64,000 bases of DNA from Erinaceus europaeus (Eukaryota > Chordata > Mammalia > Eulipotyphla > Erinaceidae), in assembly GCF_950295315.1 (NCBI RefSeq), contig NC_080176.1, positions 37,282,189 through 37,346,188 of the forward strand, given 5' to 3'. A program made the position numbers and the translations under genes. Below the pieces are notes generated by a model. The model did not search any database. It had not been told where the DNA came from and saw only the letters and a list, made by a program, of their open reading frames with translations. Within the stretch, counting starts at the first letter, position 1. Every line of letters starts with the position of its first letter. Of the stretch, positions 1-12,036 are shown in pieces.

Positions 1-198
1 CTAACTTCTGTTTTGCATCCCCAGCATTTGGGAGAGTGATTCTTATACCACTTTCCAATGTGTGTATGTGAGGAAGGGTGGAGGGAGTGTGGGGAGTGGG
101 GGACTTCTCTCATATCCAATTATTATGGTGTGCCAGATGGATGTCCTATGACTTACTTGACTAGTTCTGACATGAAAAAAAAAATCCTTGGAGGCCCC
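1..198. other. Left-edge unique sequence, probable LAMA3 intron
   Basis: Non-repetitive sequence with no exon or RNA signal that I can see. It ends at the L1 target site at 199. It is presumed to be LAMA3 intron because the first exon found, at 12438, is internal to the gene. Confidence 0.5.
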
Positions 199-217
199 TT
201 AGCAGTTTTATTTATTT

Positions 218-1613
218 ATTTATTTTACTTTTTTTTTTTTTAATTTAAGAAAGGAGACATTAACAAAACCATAGAATGAGAGGGGTACAATTCTGCACAA
301 TTCCCATAACCCGATTTCCACATCCCACCCCCTCCCCTGATAGCCTTCCCATTCTCTCTCTCTCTGGGAGTATGGATCCAGGGTCGTTGTGGGTTGCAGA
401 GGGTGGAAGGTCTGGCGTATGTAATTGCTTCCCCGCTGAACATGGGCGTTGACTGGTTGATCCATACTCCCAGTCTGTCTCTCTCTTTCCCTAGTATGGT
501 GGGGCTCTGAGGAAGTGGCGCTCCAGTACACATTGATTGGGGTCATCTGTCCAGGGAAGTCTGGTCAGCATCCGGAATCTGGTGGCTGAAAAGAGAGTTA
601 ACATACAAAGCCAAACAAATTCTTGAACAATCATGGACCTAAAGACTGTAATAATGCAGATGAAGTGCTGGGGGTATTCCCTGCATGCTCTTGTGTACTT
701 CTGCATTCAGGTATATATTTTTCCCCTAGTTTATGGGCACGGGTGAACCTATGCTCTATTTCAGAGGACCTGGACTATATCTAGGTTTGGGGACTTTATT
801 GGGGAGTGGAACACCTGGAATGGAATTATAGAATACTATGAAAGGAAAGGTCTCACCCGAGTGATGAAGCTGAAGGGTTGTCATTCCACACCTGAAGTCT
901 CTGGTCACAGTCTGAAGTGAAGCATGCTGGGGTGGCACTCATTGTGTTGATTAGGTTGTGATCCGCAGATGCAATATTATTTGATTTGAATTGAGAGCAG
1001 CATGCAGAAAAGTGGGCCCCATCCTAAGGTTCCAGGACTAGGGGAAATATAGGCTCTATAGTGGAAATGTGAGGTTCCTGTTCTCTTAGGGTTCAAGAAG
1101 ACAATGGATAGTTATTGTTATCATCACATTATTTGGTGATAGGGTTAACTTTGGTAAGTCCCTTTGATAGGGTTTGGGGTATAGTACCCAGCATCTTGTA
1201 TATAGCTGTGCTACCGGTTGCTTCTGTTCTCCCTGGTCTAGGCTTTTGGGAGAGAACATATCAAAGACAGCCTATGTATTAAAAAGACTCAGTCTGTGTT
1301 TTAAGAAGTTCTAGACATATCATCATTTTTTTGCCTCTCATATTAATTAAATAGTGGTTTATATAATGTTTACACTTTAATAGGATTGTACATAAACACC
1401 ACTCCCACCACCAAAAGACTGTGTCCCATCTCCCCCACCCACCCCCGCTCCCCCACCCTCCACTGTGCCGGGAAGCCCAATGGCTACCCTCCCCTTCACC
1501 ACAGTGTTTTTACATTGGTGCCCTGCTCTCGATTTAATCAGTTCCTGCTTTTAGTTTCCCTTTCTTTTCTTCTTTCTCAACTTCTGTTGATGAGTGGGGA
1601 CATCCCATACTCA
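218..1613 (-). mobile_element. 5'-truncated L1 3' end
   Basis: About 1.4 kb matching, in antisense, the 3' untranslated region of the two larger L1 copies in this window. Landmarks are the run CATTAACAAAACCATAGAAT near the 3' end and the 'cttctgttgatgag' block near 1580, which adjoins the end of ORF2 in the longer copies. The T-rich stretch at 218-241 is the poly(A) tail read on the other strand. It is flanked by a 19-bp direct repeat, ttagcagttttatttattt, at 199-217 and 1614-1632, the target-site duplication. The element carries no coding capacity. Confidence 0.92.
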
Positions 1614-1640
1614 TTAGCAGTTTTATTTATTTTTTTAAAA

Positions 1641-1919
1641 AGATATTTATTTATTTATTCCCGTTTCTCGCCCTTTTTTTTTTATTGTTGTAGTTGTTGT
1701 TGTTATTGATGTAGTAGTTGTTGGATAGGACAGAGAGAAATGGAGAGAGGAGGGGAAGACAGAGAAGAGGAGAGAAAGATAGACACCTGCAGACCTGCTT
1801 AACCGCTTGTGAAGTGACTCCCCTGCCAGAGGGGAGCCGGAGGCTCGAACCAGGATCCTTATCCCGGTCCTTGTGCTTTGCGCCACCTGTGCTTTACCAC
1901 TGCGCTACCGCCCGACTCC
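1641..1919 (-). mobile_element. SINE type A
   Basis: Antisense tRNA-like SINE: T-rich tail, GTTGTTG tract, 'ggacagagagaaatggagag' body, then the head ending CGCTACCGCCCGACTCCC. It starts 8 bases after the right target duplication of the L1 at 218-1613, so two insertions met at nearly the same A/T-rich site. Confidence 0.93.
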
Positions 1920-3682
1920 CTGTCTGGAACTTTTTTTTCACCAACTATTTGGAGTTCTGTGCTCTGTGGGTGGGGTCTTTCCATGAAGTTCTAGAACATA
2001 GGAAGACTTTCTGCCTGGAGTTCCTGTCAGACTCTTCGTTGTTTAGTTGTATAACTTGATGTTGGGGGACGCAGAGCATCCAAATGGATATTTTCAGGCC
2101 TGGAAAGTTGTCTTAGTCTGAGGCTGGATTTGCTCTTTAGGTGGCATTAGTTGAATAACAATTCAAGTAGAAGCAATCATGTGTCTTTGCAGTATTATGT
2201 CTAGGCAGTAGAGTTGAGTTAAAAAAAAATGAAATAGAGAAAAAAAAAGAAAGAAAGACTACTTCTAATTACTGGCTACCAAAACCACAAAAAGAAAACA
2301 TTCCCTTCTAGGGTGTGTGTGCTTCCTTGTTTTTCATTTATGAGGTTCACTGATCTTGCTATTTCTCCCCTCCCTGAACTAAAGATGGCTCTTGCTGCAA
2401 ACCTGGAACCAGGTGAAGATAGTAATGGAATATTGCCTCAGGGAGGTGTCAGTATTTCCTTTTTATAAATAAAGAATAAAAAAAAATCCTAAAAATTTCT
2501 CTGTAGCTATAAGTCAGGTGTATACCACATGTATCGTATATTTAGAACTCATTGCATCTTCCCCAGAAAATATAAATAAGGAGGGCTTCTTAGCCTACTT
2601 AGTCCCTTTCTTTGTAGCAACAATTAACTGTCATATCCCACATTTACATAACTGGCTGATGCAAATAATATGGTATATCACTCTCCCCTCCGTGTGATTG
2701 TTAGGGTTCAGGGGGGAAAAAGACACTCCATACTGAGGAAAGTCTCAGGGAAGAAAGACTGAGTTATAAAAGGCTGGGGGAGAGGAGAGTGGGGGGGAGA
2801 AAATGAGGGGGAATTGTGTGGAGAGTGGGGTGTTGGGATTTTGGTTCTTTACCCACCTTGCACCTTAGTCCCTCCTTTTCTGGAGTACCTAGCTCTGGAT
2901 GTCTCCTTATCCTCCATCTTCCAACCTCATTCCTGTGAAGTGACAGATTTCTGGTATGTCTCTCCTTATGTGTGTCTCTTCTGCTAATGGTGTGATTGAA
3001 GCTGATTGGCTTGGGTGTCTTTGCTCCAGGTTCCCGGGTTAATCCACGTCTGTAGTGGTGGATGTATTTGACCATGCCACCCACTCCCCTGGCATGTGTC
3101 CCATTTTGCACTCCTTCTGTAGCACATTTGAATTCCTGCCCTCATTCCTAATAGTGTCTTGCCCAGAGTGAGATTTCAGGAAACAGGCTTGGAGAAGTTG
3201 ACTCACCATGGCTCACCTGACTCCCTGCTGCTGTGAGTTGGACATAGAGCCCAGCGCTCCTGGTGGCCATCCAGTGTGAACTTGTCCACAGGGCACTGCC
3301 CAGACACCTTCCCTTACTCCACTGCACTGCATAGCACAGCACAGCACTGCACTCTACTCCACTCCATTGCACTCTACTCTACTTCACTCTAGTCCTCTCC
3401 ACTCTGATCCTTCACATCCCAGAAGTCTGCAGGTCTTATGTTTCCTTCCTCCGTTCCTTTGAGCTCCTACTCTGGATACCTGCTAGGGTCCTTCCTAAGA
3501 GCAGAGCACTCAAGTGGGAGCATTTGAGACAAGAAGTAATCTCACATCCAGATCTGGGGATCCAGCTAGGGATAGACATTTTCTTTTTTAAACTTAATTT
3601 TAATTTTAAAATGACTTTTTATTGCAATCATAATGTTTGCTGGGCCTATTTGATTCCACCACTCCTAGATGACTCTTTTAGG
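1920..3682. other. Unique probable intron sequence
   Basis: No exon, RNA or recognisable transposon. It contains A-rich tracts at 2221-2265 and 2475-2490, a purine-rich block at 2775-2815 and a loose CACTGCA / CTCTACTCC-type degenerate repeat at 3310-3410. Open frames here are short and have no recognisable domain. Confidence 0.5.
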
Positions 3683-3872
3683 CCTCCTTTTTTTTTTTTT
3701 TTTTGATGGGGTGAGAGACAGAAAGGGAAAGGGATTCAGATAAATGAGAGACATCACAATACCCCACCATTCATGACATTTCCCCTTTATGTAGTGCTCC
3801 CCTCCTGGGATTTGAATCTAGATCTTTTCACCTGGTAAAGTGTGTGTGTGCTCTACTGGATGAACTACCTCC
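3683..3872 (-). mobile_element. Degenerate SINE type B
   Basis: T-run followed by a purine-rich 'gagagacagaaaggg' body, then 'cacctggtaaag' and a decayed tRNA-like head. It is clearly more diverged than the type B copies at 38853 or 6986. Confidence 0.6.
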
Positions 3873-3970
3873 CAACATGCCTCAGCACAGTGCAGGTGAC
3901 TTTGAGTTGTCCCATTTTATGCCAAGTAGGTGCAGTTCTCAGCCTTCTGGCTGCTCATCATCAGGCAAAG

Positions 3971-4001
3971 GTGTGTGTGTGTGTGTTTGTGTGTGTGTGT
4001 G
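3971..4001. repeat. (GT)n microsatellite
   Basis: About 31 bases of GT repeat with one GTTT interruption, followed by a G-run. Confidence 0.95.
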
Positions 4002-4516
4002 GTGGGGGGATGATGCAGTTCATGGGATGGCAAGGACTCACACACTTCTGTAGTCACAAAGCTGTTAGCACCCCAGTCAGGAACCTTAATATATTATTCT
4101 GTAATGAGAGCTTCAAAGGAAAGCACCAGTCCTCCACTAACCCGAAGTAGAGAAGTGTGCAAGGAAGCCTACAGTTTAATAGAAGACGCTCTACAGGTTG
4201 CGATTGGGCTTCCTCTGGGCTCATGCTAAGCTGAAGTAGAAGGGAGATGTCTCTAATGGAGGGTAACTGGACATGAGGGTCTGAAGTATATGTGAGAACT
4301 TGGGACTGGAGATAGAAATCAGAAATTGTGGTAAATAAAGGACAGTGTGAAGTGAGGATAGGCTGAGAAGTGAGCTCTGACTTCACTGGAAGAAGGAACC
4401 TGGGGTGACCTGGTTGAGATGTGGTGGGGCTAAATGGGATACCAGGAGTGTGACAGTGGTAGAAGAGGGTTTTGATGAAAGGAGAGGCAGAGAGGCAGTT
4501 AAGAGCTGATAGGAAG
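4002..4516. other. Unique probable intron sequence
   Basis: No gene feature seen. A 188-codon open frame on the minus strand runs 4054-4620. It extends into the neighbouring SINE, has no recognisable domain and is taken as chance. Confidence 0.5.
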
Positions 4517-4775
4517 GGATTGGGAGATAGCTCACCTAGTAGACTGTATTCATTTGTGAGGACCTGGGTTTCAGGCCCTGGCCACAGTGTAGGAACACCA
4601 TGCAAACAAGATAACTTCATGTATGGTGAGACAGTGCTGTAATGTCTCTCTTTTCTGTCTCTCTCCTCTTTCCCTCCTTCCCTTTCTGTCTCTCACCCCC
4701 TCTTCTAAAGAAAGAAAAAAGCAGTGAGATCACGCAGCCATTGAACCCCAGCAATAATCCTTGTAAAGGAAAAAG
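4517..4775 (+). mobile_element. SINE type D
   Basis: Head GATTGGGAGATAGCTCACCT, then 'gaggacctgggtttcaggcc' (B-box-like), a CT-rich body and an A-rich tail with a 'cccagcaataatcc' remnant. The same type recurs at 15508, 41765 and 48981. Confidence 0.75.
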
Positions 4776-5409
4776 AACTTATCCAACAAAAGACAGGAGA
4801 TACATGGAGTTTGGAACTCAGAGGGCCTGAGGGGTTGACTTTTGACCAGGAAAGGATCCTTACTTTGTTGACCTGGAGGAAAGCAGAGGTTGGGAGATGC
4901 AAATGTGCTCATAGATTTAGGAAGGGAAGGCTAGGCAAAGCCAGGCATTCCTTTATGGTAATTCTGGTTTTACCATAGGAAGATAACCACCTCTGAAGGC
5001 AAGAGGAGTAGAGGTGGGTAGGGGGAGTTTGAGAACCTGGGAAGTCAGGTGCAGGGAATGGGCAGAAGTGAAGGAGGAGGCTGCACAATGGAAAACACAG
5101 GCCCAAGTGGAGGAGCACTTGTGGTTGAGTTGACTCACCCCTGCAGTCTGGGCTGATAGCATCATCTTCCCTGAGCCTGGACTCTGAATGCTGGACTATC
5201 GTTGGGTTGGCCACTGTTCCCAGAAGCCAGATATTCAGATGGTACTGCTATCTATTTTCTTTCTAGAAAGAATTGTTTAATGCCTCCATCTTTTTGTATC
5301 ACTTACTCTAGATCAGAGGTGGGGAAATGCCTATCTGCCAAGGAGCTTCTAGATATTTATAACATCATTCATGGGCCATACAAATTATCAACATAAAAAT
5401 TGGCACTTG
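4776..5409. other. Unique probable intron sequence
   Basis: No exon or RNA seen. The stretch 5310-5400 resembles the flank that resumes at 5693, as expected for a site split by the L1 fragment between them. Confidence 0.5.
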
Positions 5410-5692
5410 CCTACCCCAGATGGGAAAGATGGAAACAGGCTGGGGGCATGGATTGACCTGTCAATGCCCATGTCCAGTGGAGAAGCAGTTACAGATGTCA
5501 GACCTCCCACCTTCAGCACCCCATAAAGATCTTTGGTCCATCTTTCCAGAGGGATAAAGACTAGGGGCCCTTCCAAGGGAGTGCAGGGTATATGGAACTC
5601 TGGTGGTGGGAACTGTATGGAATTATACCCCTTTTATCCCACAGTCCTATTGATATATTAAATCACTAATAAAACTAAAAAAAAAAAAATAA
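5410..5692 (+). mobile_element. Short L1 3'-end insertion
   Basis: Sense L1 3'UTR of an older subfamily, ending in 'ggtgggaactgtatggaatt', a TTAAATCACTAATAAAA-like terminus and a poly(A) at 5677-5692. The direct repeat gcacttg at 5403-5409 and 5693-5699 is the likely target duplication. Confidence 0.8.
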
Positions 5693-5699
5693 GCACTTG

Positions 5700-6182
5700 A
5701 TGTTGCTATGAAAAGAAAAAAAGCTCTGGTTGCCTTGGCAGGGCCAGACTAAATGTTTTTACAGGCCATACATGACCTACAAGCCAGATATCATGCTCCC
5801 CTATGTTAGATGCAAAAATCTCAGGAGACATCTGAATTGTTGATCTGGGACAGTGTACCTATGTGCTGTATGGGAACAGGAAGAGCTGCATTTTCAGCTT
5901 TGAAAGTTGAAAGTACATTCTATTCCCAGAAAGCTTCAGAAGATGGGAAGGGTTTTCCGATTCTTGAAATTCCAGTAATGAAAGACGAACATCTCAAAAC
6001 TCAGCCCTTTTTTCTAGCCAAACTCTAGATGGCTTTAAGTGTCTTGGTCAGATCCTAGAACCCCAAGAGCAGCCTTAGCAACTGCCAAGGGTCTGTCTGA
6101 TGGTGCAGATAATACACCTGCAGACACAGGCTCTTCTTTCTCAGCCTCCCCTTCATGGTTGTGACAGCTAATATGTTTCCTT
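5700..6182. other. Unique probable intron sequence
   Basis: No gene feature seen. A 72-codon open frame at 5810-6028 shows no domain or splice context. Confidence 0.5.
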
Positions 6183-6537
6183 GAGGGAGCAGGGCGTTGG
6201 TGCAACGGGTTAAACTCACATGGCCTGAAGCGCAAGGACCAGTGTAAGGATCCCGGTTCAAGCTCCCAGCTCCCCACCTGCAGAGGGGTCACTTCACAAG
6301 TAGTGAAGCAGGTCTGTAGGTGTCTATCTTTCTCTCCTCCTCTCTGTCATCCCCATCTCTCTTGATATCTCTCTGTCCAATCCAACAACAACAACAGTAA
6401 CAACAATAGCAACAACAACTGCGATAAACAACAAGGGCAACAAAAGGGAAAAAATAGCCTCCAGGAGCAGCAATTTAGTAGTGCAGGCAACAAACCCCAG
6501 CAATAACCCTGGAGGCAAGAAACAAACAAACAAAAAA
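6183..6537 (+). mobile_element. SINE type A+ (long form)
   Basis: Head gggcgttggtgcaacgggtt, a B-box-like ggttcaagctcc, CT-rich body, CAACAA tract, then the extra 3' module (cctccaggagcagcaattta ... aataaccctggagg) and a (CAAA)n tail. Confidence 0.92.
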
Positions 6538-6985
6538 TTCCGTGAATTTTTCTAACAATTGTACCACCCCCTTTGGAAACTACCTCATTGGGGCATTTTG
6601 CATTTTCAGAAAGTAAGTGCAGGCTACAGGTAAGTTATAAAAATAATATTTTACCTGTAGCCCATCTATTTTGGAATGTTTCAGTTTACAGCTCATTACC
6701 AAAAGGGAATAGAGTGACTAATAAGTGTAAGTATACTGAGTCAAATTAAGTGATTCTGCTAACTTCACAGTAACTGATCATTAGTAAGGGCATGGGAAAC
6801 ACAGCTAGCTGAATAGCTCTATCTTTAGGTGAATCAGAGATATAGAATTTTAAGAGAGTTATGTAAATGGAGAAAGGAATATATCTGATAATTAAAAGGC
6901 TAGAAAGGCTCAACATCTGGGAAAGGAGAAGTTGATTAGAGGAGGAGACAGGAACTTCATGAAGGTGTGGGTTTCTTTTTTCTTT
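6538..6985. other. Unique probable intron sequence
   Basis: AT-rich, with no recognisable exon, RNA or repeat. Confidence 0.5.
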
Positions 6986-7184
6986 TTAAATTTTATTTAT
7001 TTATTGGATAGAGACAGCCAGAAGTTGAGAGGAAGGGAAGGTAGGGAGAGAGACAGAAAGACACCTGCAGCCCTGCTTCACCGCTCGTGAAGCTTCCCCC
7101 TGCTGGTGGGGACCAGGGACATGAACCTGGGTCCTTGCGCACTGTAATGTGAGTGCTTAACCGGGTGCGCCACCTCCTGGCCCC
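6986..7184 (-). mobile_element. SINE type B
   Basis: Antisense type B copy: A/T tail 'tttatttatttattggatag', 'agacacctgcagccctgctt', then gcgccacctcctggcccc as the inverted head. The L1 target site at 7199 lies 15 bases beyond it. Confidence 0.92.
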
Positions 7185-7210
7185 TGGATTTATTGATAGA
7201 AACTATGACA

Positions 7211-10200
7211 TAAAGAACTATACGCCATCAAGCTAGAGAATCTGGAAGAAATGGAACAATTCCTAGAAGCATATGCCCTTCCAAAACTGAACCAAGAAGA
7301 ACTACAAAATCTAAATGCACCAATCACAGACAAAGAAATTGAAACCGTTATTAAGAACCTTCCCAACAACAAAAGTCCTGGACCAGATGGCTTCACAAAT
7401 GAATTCTACAAAACTTTTAGGAAACAGTTAGTACCCATACTTCTTAAGCTTTTCCATAAGATTGAAGAAACAGGAATGCTCCCTTCCACCTTCTATGAAG
7501 CCAAAATCAACCTGATACCAAAAGCTGATAGGGACAGAACAAAAAAGGAAAACTACAGACCAATATCTCTGATGAACATAGATGCCAAAATATTAAACAA
7601 GATCTTGGCCAACCGGATACAGCAACATATCAAATAGATTGTTCATCACGACCAAGTGGGATTCATCCCAGGAAAGCAAGGCTGGTTCAACATACATAAG
7701 TCAATCAATGTCATTCACCACATCAATAAAAGCAAAGCCAAAAACCACATGATTATCTCAATAGATGCAGAGAAAGCCTTTGACAAATTCCAACACCCAT
7801 TCATGCTCAAAATTCTACAAAAAATGGGAATAGATGGGAGATTCCTCAAGATAGTGGAGTCTATATATAGCAAACCTATAGCCAACATCAAACTCAATGG
7901 ACAGAAGCTGAAAGCATTCCCCCTCAGATCGGGGACTAGACAGGGCTGTCCACTGTTACCGTTACTCTTCAACATAATATTGGAAGATCTTGCCATAGCA
8001 ATCAGGCAAGAGAAAGGAATCAAAGGAATACAGATTGGAAGAGAAGAAGTCAAGCTCTCACTATTTGCAGATGATATGATAGTATACATAGAAAAACCTA
8101 AAGAATCCAGCAGGAAACTACTGGAAGTTATTAGGCAATATAGCAATGTGTCAGGCTACAAAATCAATGTACAAAAATCAGTGGTATTTCTTTATGAAAA
8201 CACTAAATCTGAAGAAGAAGACATCCAGAAATCAGTCACATTTACTGTTTCAGCAAAATCAATCAAGTACCTAGGAATAAAGTTGACCAAAGAAGTGAAA
8301 GACTTGTATATTGAAAACTATGAGTCACTACTCAAGGAAATAGAAACTGATACCAAGAAATGGAAAGATATCCCATACTCATGGATTGGAAGAATAAATA
8401 TCATCAAAATGAATATTCTCCCCAGAGCCATATACAAATTTAATGCAATACCCATCAAAGTTCCACCAAGCTTCTTTAAGAGAATAGAACAAACACTACA
8501 ATCATTTATCTGGAACCTGAAAACACCTAGAATTGCCAAAACCATCTGAAGGAAAAGAAACAGAAATGGAGGCATCACACTCCCAGACCTTAAACTATAT
8601 TATAAAGCCATCATCATGAAAACAGCATGGTACTGAGCAAAAATATGCATACAGACCAGTGGAACAGAACTGAAAGCCCAGAAATAAATCCCCACACCTA
8701 TGGACATCTAATCTTTGATACGGGGGCCCAAAGGATTAAATGGAAAAAGGAGGCTCTCTTCAATAAATGGTGCTGGGAATACTGGGTTGCAACATGCAGA
8801 AGAATGAAACTGAATCACTTTATCTCACCAGAAACAAAAATCAACTCCAAATGGATCAAAGACCTAGATGTCATACCAGGAACAATCAAATACTTAGAGG
8901 AAAACATTGGTAAAACAGTTTCCCACCTACACCTCAAGGACATCTTTGATGAATCAAACCCAATTGCAAGGAAGACTAAAGCAGAAACAAACCAATGGGA
9001 CTACATCAAATTGAAAAGCTTCTGCACATCCAAAGAAACTATTAAACAAGCAAAGAGACCCCTCACAGAATGGGAGAAGAGCTTCACATGCCATACATCA
9101 GACAAGAAACTAATCACCAAAATATATAAAGAGCTCAGCAAACTTAGCACCAAAAAAGCAAATGACCCCATCCAAAAATGGGCAGAGGATATGAACAAAA
9201 CATTCACTCCAGAGGAGATCCAAAAGGCTAACAAACATATGAAAAACTGCTCCAGGTCACTGATTGTCAGAGAAATGCAAATTAAGACAACACTAAGATA
9301 CCACCTCACTCCTGTAAGAATGGCATACATCAAAAAGGACAGCAGCAACAAATGCTGGAGAGGATGTGGAGACAGAGGAACCCTTTTACATTGCTGGTGG
9401 GAATGTAAATTGGTACAGCCTCTGTGGAGAACAGTCTGGAAAACTCTCAGAAGGCTAGACATGGACCTTCCATATGATCCAGTAATTCCTCTCCTGGGGT
9501 TATACCCCAAGGACTCCATAACACCCAACCAAAAAGAGGTGTGTACTCCTATGTTCATAGCAGCACAATTCATAATAGCTAAAACCTGGAAGCAACCCAG
9601 GTGCCCAACAACAGATGAGTGGCTGAGAAAGCTGTGGTATATATACACAATGGAATACTATACAGCTATCAAGAACAATGAACCCACCTTCTCTGACCCA
9701 TCTTGGACAGAGCTAGAAGGAATTATGTTAAGTGAGCTAAGTCAGAAAAATAAAGATGAGTATGGGATGATCCAACTCATCAACAGAAGTTGAGTAAGAA
9801 GATCTGAAAGGGAAACTAAAAGCAGGACCTGACTAAATTGTAAGTAGGGCACCAAAGTAAAAACCCTGTGGTGAGGGGTAGACATGCCGCTTCCTGGGAC
9901 AGTGGGGGGTGGGAGTGGGTGGGAGGGATGGGTCACAGTCTTTTGGTGGTGGGAATGGCGTTCACGTACACTCCTAGTAAAATGTAGTCATATAAATCAC
10001 TAGTTAATTAATACGAGAGGGGGAAAATTAATTGTATGTCTCAAAGTTTTTCAAAACACAAACTGAATCTTTTCAATATATAGGCTGTGTAATTGATATG
10101 CAGACTCTCTCAAAAGCCTAGACCAAGTAGATCAGAAACAACCAATAGCACAGCCATATACAAGATACTGGATACTGTACAGCAAACCCTAACAAAAGGA

Positions 10201-11138
10201 CTTCTCAAAGTTAACCCAGTTACCAAATAATGTGATGCTAACATTAACTATCGATTGTCTTTTTGAACCCTAAGACAGCAGGAACCCCACATCATCAGTA
10301 TAGAGCCTCTACTTCCCCCAGTCCTGGAACCATTGGATAGGGCCCACTTCCCCATATGCCTTTCCCAATCCATATCAAATAATATTGCATCTGCCGATCA
10401 CAACCTAACCAACACAATGATTGCCACCTCAACATGCCTCATTTCAGACTGTGTCCAGAGACTTCACGTGTGGAATGACAACCCTTCAGCTTCATTACTC
10501 TTGTGAGACCTTTCCTTTCATAGTACACTCTAATTTCATCTCAGGTGGTTCACTTTCTAACAAAGTCCCAAAACCTAGATATACACCAGTTTCTGTGAGA
10601 GAGAGCATATGTTCACACATATCCGTAAACTACTACAAAATATATACCTGAAAGCAGAAGTACACTAGAGTTTGCAGTGAGTACCCCCCTAACACTTCCT
10701 CTCCACTATTCCAACCTTTGGGTCCATGATTGCTCAACAATTTGTTTGGCTTCGTATGTTAACTCTCTTTTCAGTCACCAGGTTCCAGATGCCATCAGGA
10801 TGCCGGCCAGGCTTCCCTAGATTGAAGACCCCACCAGTATGTCCTGGAGCTCCGCTTCCCCAGAGACCCACCCTACTAGGGAAAGAGAGGGACAGACTGG
10901 GAGTATGGACTGACCAGTCAACACCCATGTTCAACGGGGAAGCAATTACATAAGCCAGACCTTCTACCTTTGCAACCCACAATGACCCTGGGTCCATGCT
11001 CCCAGAGAAATAGAGAATGGGAAAGCTATCAGGAGAGGGGGTGGGATATGGAGATTGGGTGGTGGGAACTGTGTGGAGTTGTACCCCTCCTACCTTATGG
11101 TTTTGTTAATTAATCCTTTGTTAAATAAAAAAAAAAAA
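7211..11138 (+). mobile_element. 5'-truncated L1 (3.9 kb)
   Basis: Sense L1 that begins inside ORF2 just upstream of the reverse transcriptase and runs through the ORF2 end at 9793, a 3'UTR of about 1.3 kb and a poly(A) at 11127-11138. The 12-bp direct repeat gaaactatgaca at 7199-7210 and 11139-11150 is the target-site duplication and fixes both ends. The copy is closely similar to the antisense L1 at 20311-28410 over its whole length. It inserted next to a type B SINE in the probable intron upstream of the first LAMA3 exon found. Confidence 0.96.
7218..9793 (+). pseudogene. L1 ORF2 fragment: reverse transcriptase and C-terminal region, broken
   Basis: ORF2p is the L1 endonuclease/reverse transcriptase that drives target-primed reverse transcription. 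Only the RT and C-terminal part remain; the endonuclease is lost to 5' truncation. Visible landmarks are the [11 protein letters not shown] block near 7374, the GTRQGCPL block near 7935 and the catalytic FADDMIVY motif near 8064. The C-terminal cysteine region ([17 protein letters not shown]) is near 9349. The frame is broken by TAG at 7635-7637 (shared with the other large L1), TGA at 8547-8549 where the other copy has a leucine codon, and a one-base deletion near 8634 where the other copy reads TACTGGAGC. The last segment, 8627-9793, is open to the natural end. Not functional. Confidence 0.95.
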
Positions 11139-11150
11139 GAAACTATGACA

Positions 11151-11373
11151 ATAGCACTTAGACTCTGACTTGGGTCAAGCCATTACTAAATATATTTTAT
11201 TGAAGTTTCATGGTGTAATCACTTACAGAAATCATAATATTTTTAGGAGTTTCTGAGTTTAGGAAACATACAAACAGACTCAAGAGGAAGTAGATGAGTG
11301 GGTTGCTTGTTAGCTAAGCTGAGCTGGTCAAGTCTCTGCCTTGGGAGAGCATGGTTATTAACTTCCCCCCCTT
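11151..11373. other. Unique probable intron sequence
   Basis: Short unique stretch after the L1. No feature recognised. Confidence 0.5.
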
Positions 11374-11709
11374 TTTTTTTTTCTTTTTGCCTCCAAGCTT
11401 ATTGTAGGTGCCTGCACTATGATTCCCTGCTCCTAGAGGCCACTTTCCTCCCCGTTTTTGTTGCCATTGTTGTTACTATTGTTATTGTTATTATAGCTGC
11501 TGTAGTTGTTGTTGGACAGGACAGAGAGAAGTGGAGAGAGGAGGGGAAGACAGAGATGGGGAGAGAAAGATAGACATCTGCAGACCTGCTTCACTGCTTG
11601 TGAAGTGACCCCTCTGCAGGTGGGGAGCCAGGGCTGGAACCAGGATCCTTGTGCTGGTCCTTGCACTTCATACCATGTGTGCTTAACCCACTGCGCTACC
11701 AACTGGCTT
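11374..11709 (-). mobile_element. SINE type A+ (long form)
   Basis: Antisense copy with T-rich tail, inverted 3' module (ctgcactatgattccctgct), GTTGTT tract, CT-rich body and head. It ends in ctgcgctaccaactggcttc. Confidence 0.92.
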
Positions 11710-11754
11710 CTACTTCCCTTGTCTTATTGTCACTGATCTTCATAAAAATAAAAC

Positions 11755-12036
11755 AATGATTACCATGTGCAAGGACCTGTGTCAAGCCCTCGTTACCACC
11801 TGCAGGGAGAAAGCTTCATGAGCTGTGAAGTAGTGCTGGAGGTGTCCCTCTCTCTCTCTTTCCCTCCCTCCCTCCCTCCTCTCTCTCACTGAGTAAAACA
11901 AAACAAAACAAAACAAAACAACAACAAAAATAATAATTCCAAGTCTTCAGGGAATGGTGGATTTATCATTGTGTATGTGTAGGCACTGAGCCCCAGTGAT
12001 AACCCTGGTTAAAAAACTAACAAGAAAATAAAAAAT
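11755..12036 (+). mobile_element. Diverged SINE, head B-like with A+ style 3' module
   Basis: Begins with a truncated head (accatgtgcaaggacctgtg), then a CT-rich body with (CTCC)n and an (AAAAC)n tract at 11896-11920. A 'cactgagccccagtgataac' module and A-rich tail follow. The mix suggests either an old composite or two fused insertions. Confidence 0.65.

Noticed and set aside
3310..3410. CACTGCA / CTCTACTCC-rich stretch as a structured array
   Set aside because: The units are irregular in length and sequence; it reads as low-complexity drift and not as a defined array.
4054..4620. 188-codon open frame on the minus strand
   Set aside because: No recognisable domain, overlaps a SINE, no start or splice context; a chance frame in low-stop sequence.
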